This document shows, one piece after another, positions 1 through 5,446 of a DNA stretch of 5,446 nt; position 1 is the stretch's first letter, and every line of letters begins with the position of its first letter. Under the pieces are notes generated by a model. The model searched no databases and was not told where the DNA came from. It worked only from the letters and a program-made list of their open reading frames with translations. Position numbers and translations under genes: made by a program. The stretch covers positions 1 through 5,446 of the forward strand of contig SKWF01000070.1 in the NCBI GenBank assembly GCA_007129085.1. The letters are read 5' to 3'. Source of the DNA: Balneolaceae bacterium. GTDB taxonomy: Bacteria > Bacteroidota > Rhodothermia > Balneolales > Balneolaceae.

Positions 1-686
1 AGCCTATCGGAAAACTTCCGGATCTCAAGCAATTCCTGCTTATTATTTGTAGAAACCTGCAGGTTTGATGAGATGAAATTCAGAAGGAATGATGGACTGG
101 AAATGTTATTGATAGCAATGGAAGCCTCTGAAGGAATATTCGGCGACAAATTTACAATTTTGCTCGCCGTCTCTTTGATAGATCGAATGGAGGCGTCCAG
201 CTCTACACCGCTGATATCCATATCCTGCTTAAACGACTCTACTGTTGCCCGGAAATAGGGGTCATCATCAGTAAATTCCTGTACTTCAAAAATGCTTTTG
301 CCCTGAATGACAATACTTTTACTGCCATCCGGCATTTTTATCAATTTTAGTATTTGGGCTACTGTACCAAATTTAAAGAGATCATCTTTGGTTGGATTTT
401 CCACAGATTCATCTTTCTGCGCAACAACCCCAATGATTTTATCATTTTCGTAAGCCTCTTTTACCAGGTTTAAAGATCTGTCGCGCCCAACAGTAATGGG
501 GACAACTACGCCCGGAAATAGAACGGTATTTTTTAATGGGAGAACAGGGAGATTATCAGGAATTTCTGATTCGGTTAGCTGCTTCTCTTCCTCTTCACTC
601 ATCAAAGGAATGGCTTGTTCAAAATCATCAAAGCCGTCGTTTTGATCGTCAAATGAGGTCTGAATTTTAAATCGTTGATCAAACAT
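1..686 (-). CDS. lon: Lon ATP-dependent protease (endopeptidase La), N-terminal part, cut by the left window edge
   Basis: Lon is a cytoplasmic AAA+ serine protease that degrades misfolded and regulatory proteins. I translated 228 residues from the ATG at 686-684; the frame is open to base 1. An acidic leader (about residues 12-45, with DDQND and SEEEEKQL) precedes the family's N-domain opening LPVLPLKNTVLFPG (46-59) and PITVGRDRS (63-71). GTVAQILKLIKMPDG (107-121) and IQGKSIFEV (127-135) follow, then FLLNFISSNLQV (200-211) and KQELLEI (216-222). This is the substrate-recognition N-domain. The coiled region, AAA+ module and Ser-Lys protease domain would lie left of the window; Lon is usually about 800 residues. 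The start is secure because an in-frame TAA lies two codons upstream and the next Met is residue 29. There is no Shine-Dalgarno sequence, only an A/T-rich leader. The gene lies 149 bases after the barrel gene on the same strand and probably has its own promoter. The acidic extension resembles Bacteroidota-type Lon. Identity is very secure; whether the rest is intact cannot be seen. Confidence 0.95.
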   Translation of the reverse strand, partial: MFDQRFKIQTSFDDQNDGFDDFEQAIPLMSEEEEKQLTESEIPDNLPVLPLKNTVLFPGVVVPITVGRDRSLNLVKEAYENDKIIGVVAQKDESVENPTKDDLFKFGTVAQILKLIKMPDGSKSIVIQGKSIFEVQEFTDDDPYFRATVESFKQDMDISGVELDASIRSIKETASKIVNLSPNIPSEASIAINNISSPSFLLNFISSNLQVSTNNKQELLEIRKFSDR

Positions 687-716
687 GTATTATCAATTAT
701 TAAATTTTTTCTATTT

Positions 717-746
717 GGTATAGGTAACTGCAAAGAGGACGCCAAA
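717..746 (-). promoter_or_regulatory. Possible lon promoter of the Bacteroidota -33/-7 type
   Basis: On the minus strand a TTTG (746-743, at the end of a T6 run) is followed after 20 bases by TATACC (722-717). The spacing fits the Bacteroidota layout of TTTG then TAnnTTTG, but the -7 box matches only its TA. Transcription would begin near 710, leaving a leader of about 25 bases before the lon ATG. I saw no CIRCE-like heat-shock operator (TTAGCACTC-N9-GAGTGCTAA). This is a weak candidate based on spacing and position. Confidence 0.25.
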
Positions 747-760
747 AAACTCTCTGCTTC

Positions 761-821
761 CATAACGTCATAACTTGCAAATCTGTTCTGCCAAATTGCA
801 GTATCGTACAGGGGTTATGAC
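761..821. repeat. Three copies of a CATAAC/GTTATG motif, including an 8-bp perfect inverted repeat, upstream of lon
   Basis: Reading the plus strand, CATAAC occurs at 761-766 and again at 769-774, and its reverse complement GTTATG at 814-819. The last two extend to a perfect 8-bp inverted repeat, GTCATAAC (767-774) and GTTATGAC (814-821), with 39 bases between the arms. Inside lies a smaller inverted pair, TGCAA (776-780) and TTGCA (796-800). The arrangement could be a regulator binding site or a folded leader between the barrel gene and lon. An 8-bp pair in a gap this size can arise by chance fairly often. No T-run follows directly in either direction, so it is not a standard terminator. Confidence 0.35.
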
Positions 822-835
822 AGTTGGGCAGACTA

Positions 836-2356
836 TTAAGGAATATAAAATTTTATGGACGTAAATGATGCCGCAGTTGCTTCGAGAGGAGTTTCACCAA
901 CCTCTGTTCGAAATTTCAGTCCGGCATTCAGGTCGAAATATCGGGTTTCAATTCCTGTGCCAAAGCTAAAATAGTCGGATTGATTGGTTGAAAAGCGCGT
1001 TCCGGCGCGTAAAGGAAAGGCGGGGATAGGACGAATTTCAATTCCAACAAAGCTGGCCAGCTGCGTTGGCATAAATGCACTATCTATTAAACCAAGTTGA
1101 AAATCGCCCATTACCCGTACGCGATTTAACTGGAAAAGTGCGCCGGCATTGACTGCAGTGGGCATCATACGTTGATACTGCCCCCGACTCTGTTCTGATG
1201 GGCCAGAATTTGAAAGCGGATGACTGTTATCTTCACTCAAAAACAACAAATCTTCCCCCGGAAATCCCGAGAAATAGGAGTTACGCGGTTGGTTTTCCAG
1301 AATATTAGTCTGCTGGTCAGATTCAGTTTCTACAAGAAGTGGATCATCAAAATAGTGTATGGCTCCAAGATCAGTTAATGCAATGCTAAGACGGAGTGAT
1401 TTCTCAGTGATTTCATTACCCCGCCTAAGTTGTGAAAAATCATCCCCAAAGGTTATCAAATAAGTTAAGCCGAGGTCGAAACCGAACCCAATTCCGGCCG
1501 GAGAAAAAATATCGTTTCCACTAAAATTTTGCGCAACGGCATTTCCGGCATCACCCGTATTCATAAAAGATTGAGCCGCGCGGCTGAATTCGCCACTGCT
1601 TTGATGGCGGTATGATTGGTTTTGCGTCCATAATTCCCGGCCGGTTTGCCGTTCATATCTATCTGTTTTTTGCATCTGAACGGATGATCCGGCCAGCACA
1701 ATTTTTGGGGCAATACCGATAACGAATTCCGACATTCGTGGAAAAAGTCCACTAAGCATAGTAAATGAATCAGAATACCCAAACGAGAACTCATGAAGTG
1801 ATTCGTAGTTGTGGGATAGAGAAAAGTCAGCGATCTCCATTCCATCAGCGTTAACAGGGTTTTCATCATAAAAGCCACGGCCCACTGTGTATTGGTTTGC
1901 ATATCGTGTTCGAAGTGCGAGGGCAAAACTTCGTTCTTCGCGATACCATTTTACCCCAAACCAATTCAGTTCACCGTACGATAAAAATCCGGCTTGGCTA
2001 TCGTCATCCCCATAATGCCGATCCAAAATTGAGTTTCGTTCAGCTGCTGTTGTGGCATTGGAGCCGGGTGTAAAGGCGTCTAGTCCATCCAAAAAGTTCT
2101 CAAACCGATCCCGTTCGTGGGAAATTCGCAACGGTGTGTCGTGGTAAGCTCCCGACTGCATCAACCCAATTTGTACTCTGTATTCTTTTTCCCGGAAATG
2201 GAGATTGGCCGGATTAATGAAAAGAGCTTCGTAGCCGGTGCTGTAAGATGTACCACCTCCGCCAAGCCCCATATTTTCGGGGGAGAGGTTCGTTTGGGAA
2301 TAGCTTAACGCGGGCAACCCCAAAAAGAGTAAAAAGAGAACAAGTTTATATGTCAA
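836..2356 (-). CDS. Outer-membrane beta-barrel protein resembling the DUF5723 family, function unknown
   Basis: A 506-residue exported protein of unknown function. Residues 1-20 form a signal peptide: one Lys, a hydrophobic core (LVLFLLFLGLPAL, 5-17), then SYS with likely cleavage before Gln21. The mature protein opens with MGLGGGGTSYSTGYEALFINPANL (29-52), read here as MGLGGGG then A44-L-F-I-N-P-A-N-L52. This Gly-rich stretch plus NPANL is the hallmark of DUF5723 and PorV/FadL-like barrels. Further family-like pieces are GFGFDLGLTYLI (290-301), ALTDLGAIHYF (326-336) and MPTAVNAGALFQL (398-410). Alternating strands continue to an end in SIKFYIP, an aromatic final strand suited to BAM insertion. 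A polar stretch at about 340-397 is probably a large surface loop. The start is inferred as TTG at 2356: no ATG keeps the signal peptide, and an in-frame TAA at 2377-2375 bounds the frame. It begins 30 bases after pcrA, so it is probably co-transcribed with it. A role in transport or secretion is only a guess; the family assignment is from memory of motifs. Confidence 0.85.
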   Translation of the reverse strand: MTYKLVLFLLFLGLPALSYSQTNLSPENMGLGGGGTSYSTGYEALFINPANLHFREKEYRVQIGLMQSGAYHDTPLRISHERDRFENFLDGLDAFTPGSNATTAAERNSILDRHYGDDDSQAGFLSYGELNWFGVKWYREERSFALALRTRYANQYTVGRGFYDENPVNADGMEIADFSLSHNYESLHEFSFGYSDSFTMLSGLFPRMSEFVIGIAPKIVLAGSSVQMQKTDRYERQTGRELWTQNQSYRHQSSGEFSRAAQSFMNTGDAGNAVAQNFSGNDIFSPAGIGFGFDLGLTYLITFGDDFSQLRRGNEITEKSLRLSIALTDLGAIHYFDDPLLVETESDQQTNILENQPRNSYFSGFPGEDLLFLSEDNSHPLSNSGPSEQSRGQYQRMMPTAVNAGALFQLNRVRVMGDFQLGLIDSAFMPTQLASFVGIEIRPIPAFPLRAGTRFSTNQSDYFSFGTGIETRYFDLNAGLKFRTEVGETPLEATAASFTSIKFYIP

Positions 2357-2386
2357 AGTGAGAACACACAGTTTTTAATGGTACTA

Positions 2387-4669
2387 CTACAATGCTTGTA
2401 ATTTTGCTGCACGAAGCATGAGGGTTTTTTGCCCCCTGTTTTTAAAAAATACAACAACTTTTGTGTCTTTCCCCGACCCGTTGCGCTGCAATATTTTGCC
2501 GGGCCCGAAAACGGGGTGCATAACAGTTGTACCCACGGTAAAGGGATCATCGTCATATTCATATTCAAATGAGGTAGATGATGGTTTTTTTGTTTGCACC
2601 GGCTGTTTCCAGTCGTACTCAATTTCGGTATCGCCTGAACCGGAAGACGGTTCGGATTGGAACCGTTCCGGCTTTTGGCGTATGGTTGCTCCGGTTTCTG
2701 TTCGAACTACTCCGGGATCAACCTCTTCCAAAAATCGAGAGCGCATCTGCCGGTTTTCTTCGCCAAATTTATACCTCATTTTAGCGTAGCTGAAAAAGAG
2801 CTGTTTTTGTGCACGGGTAATAGCTACATAAAAAAGCCGCCTTTCCTCTTCGTAATCGGCCTCTTCGCCATTTCTACCGCCCATGGGGAAGAGGTTTTCT
2901 TCCAAACCAACAATAAAAATAACGGGAAACTCCAGACCTTTTGAGGCGTGAACTGTCATCAATGTAACGGCCGGTTTCTCCTCATCATACTTGTCGGTAT
3001 CGGTAATTAGACTAATTTCTTGTAAAAAAGATCCCAACGACGGTTTTTTAGTCTGCTTCTCGTAATAAGAGAGGGCGTTTTGAAGTTCAATAATATTATC
3101 CCGCCGGCTCAGGGCTTTCGCGCTGTTCTCTTCGATCAGTGCTTTTACATACCCGCTCATCTCAAGCATCTTTTTAGTCGTGTCAAGGAGTGTGGCGCCT
3201 GACTCGAGCTCTCGGCGGAGCGTATGAATCATATCCACAAACTGGCCAATTTTTGCAATGGCCGGCTTATAAAGGTCCGATCCTTCCACATCCTGGATGA
3301 TCTCCCAAATCGCTCGCCCCTGCTCTCGAGATTTTCGAATTAGATCATTCAGTGTCTTTTTTCCAATTCCACGGCTCGGCTCATTGATAATTCGCAGCAG
3401 CGCCTGCTCGTCTTCCGGATTTACCAGCAGTGTTAAGTATGCCAGTACATCTTTAATCTCTTTCCGCTGATAGAAAGAGAGCCCGCCAACCAGCTGGTAG
3501 GTAATCCCTTTTCGCCTGAACGCCTCTTCAAAAACCCTACTCTGATAATTGGTTCGGTACAGAATGGCAAAATCGTTATTGGAATAGCCCTCCCGCATTT
3601 TCAGGTTTTGAATATGCTGAACAACCCGGTTTGCTTCGTCGCGCTCATCAAAATTTTCGAGTACAACAATCGGGTCTCCATCCGCATTATCGGTCCAGAG
3701 AGTTTTATCGAGCTGTTTCGTGTTGTTTTTTATGATGGAGTCGGCGCACTGCAAAATGTGCTTTGTAGAGCGATAATTCTGCTCAAGTGGAATTTCAATG
3801 GCATCTTCATAATCATTCTTAAAATTCAGAATGTTCGAAATATCGGCGCCTCTAAAAGAATAAATGCTCTGTGCATCATCTCCCACAACGCATATTTTTT
3901 CGTACTTACTGGCCAGCATTTTTGTCACTTTATACTGGGCGTGGTTGGTATCCTGGTACTCATCAATCAGAATGTTTTTAAATCGGTCCTGATACTTTTC
4001 AAGAATATCGGGGTGTTTTTCAAAAAGCTCTATCGGTTTGATGAGAAGGTCGTCGAAATCCATGGCATTGCCCTGGCGGAGCCTTACATCGTACACTTCG
4101 TACACCCGCGCGGTAATATCATCAAGTGTGCTTTGTATAAACCGGGTTTTGTACTGGTTAGGGTGAATCAGCTCGTTTTTGGCGTCACTTATTTTTCTCT
4201 GTATAGTTCTCGGCTTGATCTCCTTATGATCGTAGCCCAGCTCCCCTAAAATCAATTTAATGGCATTTTCGGAGTCGGAGGTATCGTAGATCGAAAAGTT
4301 GGAATCGAACCCGATTTTTTCGGCTTCAAACCGCAGGATCTTCGAAAAAATAGAGTGGAACGTCCCCATCCAGATGCCGGATGATTTTTCGCTGCCAATC
4401 AACTCCCGAATTCGATCTTTCATCTCGCGGGCCGCCTTATTAGTAAAGGTTAATGCAAGAATCTCTTGCGGGGCGGCTTTATGCTGCTGAAGCAGGTAGG
4501 CAATGCGGTAAGTGAGCACACGTGTTTTCCCGCTTCCGGCACCGGCAATTATCAGCAGGGGACTCCCCGAGTGGGTTACAGCTTTTCTCTGCTGTTCATT
4601 TAACCCCTTTAGAAAATTCGCCTTTTTTGGGGTGGAGTCACCGTCTGAACTAAGGGTAAATTTTTGCAT
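2387..4669 (-). CDS. pcrA: ATP-dependent 3'-5' DNA helicase, PcrA/UvrD type (superfamily 1A)
   Basis: PcrA/UvrD unwinds DNA 3' to 5' in nucleotide-excision and mismatch repair, clears recombinase filaments and resolves replication-transcription conflicts. All SF1A motifs are present and intact in 760 residues: Q motif LNEQQ (23-27), Walker A AGAGSGKT (42-49), Ia LTFTNKAA (73-80), GTFHS (102-106), MDFDDLL (203-209), Walker B LIDEYQDT (234-241), III VGDDAQSIYSFRGA (262-275), IV LEQNYRST (295-302), V MTVHASKGLEFP (571-582) followed by ENLFP (591-595), and VI RRLFYVAITRA (610-620) with the arginine finger. An acidic, Ser/Pro-rich linker (about 650-710) leads to a Tudor-like C-terminal domain (711-760; VMHPVFGPGKIL, 716-727) of the kind that binds RNA polymerase. 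Length is near the family norm of 720-780. The ATG is secure, since TAG lies in frame seven codons upstream. The gene ends in tandem TAG TAG. Rep is less likely because of the C-terminal tail. Confidence 0.97.
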   Translation of the reverse strand: MQKFTLSSDGDSTPKKANFLKGLNEQQRKAVTHSGSPLLIIAGAGSGKTRVLTYRIAYLLQQHKAAPQEILALTFTNKAAREMKDRIRELIGSEKSSGIWMGTFHSIFSKILRFEAEKIGFDSNFSIYDTSDSENAIKLILGELGYDHKEIKPRTIQRKISDAKNELIHPNQYKTRFIQSTLDDITARVYEVYDVRLRQGNAMDFDDLLIKPIELFEKHPDILEKYQDRFKNILIDEYQDTNHAQYKVTKMLASKYEKICVVGDDAQSIYSFRGADISNILNFKNDYEDAIEIPLEQNYRSTKHILQCADSIIKNNTKQLDKTLWTDNADGDPIVVLENFDERDEANRVVQHIQNLKMREGYSNNDFAILYRTNYQSRVFEEAFRRKGITYQLVGGLSFYQRKEIKDVLAYLTLLVNPEDEQALLRIINEPSRGIGKKTLNDLIRKSREQGRAIWEIIQDVEGSDLYKPAIAKIGQFVDMIHTLRRELESGATLLDTTKKMLEMSGYVKALIEENSAKALSRRDNIIELQNALSYYEKQTKKPSLGSFLQEISLITDTDKYDEEKPAVTLMTVHASKGLEFPVIFIVGLEENLFPMGGRNGEEADYEEERRLFYVAITRAQKQLFFSYAKMRYKFGEENRQMRSRFLEEVDPGVVRTETGATIRQKPERFQSEPSSGSGDTEIEYDWKQPVQTKKPSSTSFEYEYDDDPFTVGTTVMHPVFGPGKILQRNGSGKDTKVVVFFKNRGQKTLMLRAAKLQAL

Positions 4670-4707
4670 GAAATCTGTTGGAGGTTGCTAAAATCATTTA
4701 CAGCTCT

Positions 4708-4715
4708 CAAAATTA
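4708..4715 (-). promoter_or_regulatory. Candidate -7 element (TAATTTTG) of a pcrA promoter
   Basis: On the minus strand TAATTTTG matches the Bacteroidota -7 consensus TAnnTTTG exactly and lies 38 bases before the pcrA ATG. Transcription would start near 4701, giving a leader of about 30 bases. No TTTG sits at the expected distance upstream (about 20 bases), so the -33 half is missing or weak. The element overlaps an A/T-rich stretch where such a match could be chance. It suggests that pcrA can be transcribed separately from the glycerate kinase gene. Confidence 0.35.
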
Positions 4716-4801
4716 CAAAAAAACCGAAGCAGATGAGGGATTTATATCACAAAATATTCCGGTGTGATTATGAGCTTTTCATCCAAAACATTTATGAGCT
4801 T

Positions 4802-4825
4802 GGTTTGTATCGATTCTTACAAGCC
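4802..4825. terminator. Short inverted repeat just after the glycerate kinase stop, possible weak 3' hairpin
   Basis: GGTTTGTA (4802-4809) and TACAAGCC (4818-4825) can pair as an 8-bp stem around an 8-base loop. On the minus-strand transcript one C-A mismatch interrupts the stem; on the plus strand that pair is a G-U wobble. It begins 4 bases after the glycerate kinase stop. No U-tract follows on either strand, so it is not a standard intrinsic terminator. It may act as a 3' end-stabilising hairpin or mean nothing. Confidence 0.2.
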
Positions 4826-4829
4826 ACGG

Positions 4830-5446
4830 TTAGGGAATCAGCACAATTTGCAGATCCATCAGGTTGTTGCCGGTGCTCCCCGGTTTGATGTGGCCCCCAA
4901 ACGCATCAAAAAAGTGATAGCTGTCGTTGTTGGCCAGGTATTTATTGGCATCCATTTTTTTAACGGTGGCGTGTTCGATAGTGGTTTGATCCACAACAGC
5001 CCCGGCTGCATCGGTGGGGCCGTCAATGCCATCAGTGCCGGCACTCAGGAATACAATTTGGCGATCAAAACCGGCAAGATTTTTTGCCATGCGCAGAGCA
5101 AGCTCCTGGTTTCGTCCGCCAAGGCCATCGCCGTCAACTTTTATGGTGCACTCTCCGTAGTAGATCAGCGCAGTTGGGGCGTCTTTTTCCTGGTCCAGAA
5201 CTTTGTTGATGTCATCCATAATCTTTTTCTCAAAATCTTTGACACTGCCGGTCCAGACCTCATCGGTGATGGTAGTTTCGAACCCCTCGGATTCCAAAAT
5301 ATCGGCGCAGTGCCGGGCCATACGTTTAGCAGATACTATGATGAATGATCGGTGGTTGACGAAATCTTTTGTTTCTCGAGCACTTTTTTTGACAACCTCT
5401 TTATCCATTTGAGCGGCTAAAAACCGACGCAAATCGTGGGGAATGA
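4830..5446 (-). CDS. Glycerate 2-kinase (GckA/TtuD, MOFRL family), C-terminal part, cut by the right window edge
   Basis: This family phosphorylates D-glycerate with ATP to 2-phosphoglycerate, feeding serine, glyoxylate or hydroxypyruvate breakdown into lower glycolysis. Of a usual 420-450 residues, 204 are visible, counted from the first whole codon at 5444-5442. The fragment opens with IPHDLRRFL (1-9), which ends the DUF4147 kinase domain's helical part, and FIIVSAKRMARHCADIL (34-50) continues that domain. The C-terminal MOFRL domain starts near 89 with LIYYGECTIKV (93-103) and holds GGRNQELAL (109-117), GTDGIDGPTDAAGA (136-149), NNDSYHFF (172-179) and STGNNLMDLQIVLI (189-202). A TTG at 5432 could be mistaken for the start, but the frame is open to the edge and upstream residues match the family. 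Two motifs look divergent: YYGECT where GGETT is common, and PGSTGNN where TGPTxTN is common. The gene lies upstream of pcrA with a 160-base gap. Family assignment is firm; substrate specificity is from the family only. Confidence 0.93.
   Translation of the reverse strand, partial: IPHDLRRFLAAQMDKEVVKKSARETKDFVNHRSFIIVSAKRMARHCADILESEGFETTITDEVWTGSVKDFEKKIMDDINKVLDQEKDAPTALIYYGECTIKVDGDGLGGRNQELALRMAKNLAGFDRQIVFLSAGTDGIDGPTDAAGAVVDQTTIEHATVKKMDANKYLANNDSYHFFDAFGGHIKPGSTGNNLMDLQIVLIP

Noticed and set aside
1561..1926. 121-codon open frame on the minus strand within the barrel gene
   Set aside because: It overlaps the barrel frame completely and has no recognisable domain. It could only matter if the barrel gene were frameshifted, and the barrel frame is continuous.
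2351..2356. TTGACA at the barrel gene start as a sigma-70 -35 box
   Set aside because: It coincides with the TTG start and second codon, and no suitable -10 leads to a useful transcript, since transcription would begin inside the gene.
3608..4249. 213-codon open frame on the plus strand inside the helicase gene
   Set aside because: It lies wholly antisense to intact helicase motifs, its translation resembles no family I know, and it has no leader or ribosome site. It is a shadow of the pcrA codon pattern.
4673..4684. GGAGG-like sequence on the plus strand before a 74-codon frame
   Set aside because: GGAGG at 4680-4684 lies after the ATG of that frame (4664), no ATG follows at a suitable distance, and the minus-strand copy is just the pcrA leader. 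No plus-strand gene is supported here.
4675..4703. CTGT...ACAG pair upstream of pcrA as an SOS (LexA) box
   Set aside because: The arms are 21 bases apart instead of the 8 needed for the E. coli-type box, and Bacteroidota LexA sites differ. No support for SOS control.
4764..5348. 194-codon open frame on the plus strand across the glycerate kinase gene
   Set aside because: It is antisense to conserved MOFRL motifs and has no recognisable domain; the frame is open because of the codon bias of the real gene.
1..5446. Search for insertion sequences, CRISPR arrays, tRNA/rRNA genes and phage or defence genes
   Set aside because: No transposase or integrase motifs, spaced repeats, cloverleaf-like segments or foreign-looking composition were seen; nearly all the sequence is explained by four ordinary genes.

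Overview
The window carries four genes, all on the minus strand. In the direction of transcription (right to left) they are the C-terminal half of a GckA/TtuD-type glycerate 2-kinase (4830-5446, cut by the right edge), a complete PcrA/UvrD-type DNA helicase (2387-4669), a complete outer-membrane beta-barrel protein resembling the DUF5723 family (836-2356), and the N-terminal part of a Lon ATP-dependent protease (1-686, cut by the left edge). Almost all of the DNA is coding. The gaps are 160, 30 and 149 bases, and none holds an RNA gene, mobile element or CRISPR array that I can see.

The window suggests a member of the Bacteroidota or a close relative; Balneolota/Rhodothermota fit well. The DUF5723-like barrel has a signal peptide with Gln at the +1 position, which is typical of this group. 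None of the three visible starts has a Shine-Dalgarno sequence, and the leaders of lon and pcrA are A/T-rich. Upstream of pcrA there is a TAnnTTTG element, the -7 box of Bacteroidota promoters. Lon has the acidic N-terminal extension seen in this group. This placement is an inference from sequence character, not from a database match.

The helicase and barrel genes are 30 bases apart, so they are probably co-transcribed. The helicase appears to have its own promoter in the 160-base gap after the glycerate kinase gene. lon probably has its own leader in the 149-base gap, which contains three copies of a GTTATG/CATAAC motif. The four products do not form an obvious pathway: carbon metabolism, DNA repair, an envelope protein and protein quality control. 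It reads as an ordinary chromosomal housekeeping segment.

I found no convincing new system. The points most worth a second look are the uncharacterised outer-membrane protein, whose only plausible start is TTG, the divergent C-terminal motifs of the glycerate kinase, and the repeated motif upstream of lon.
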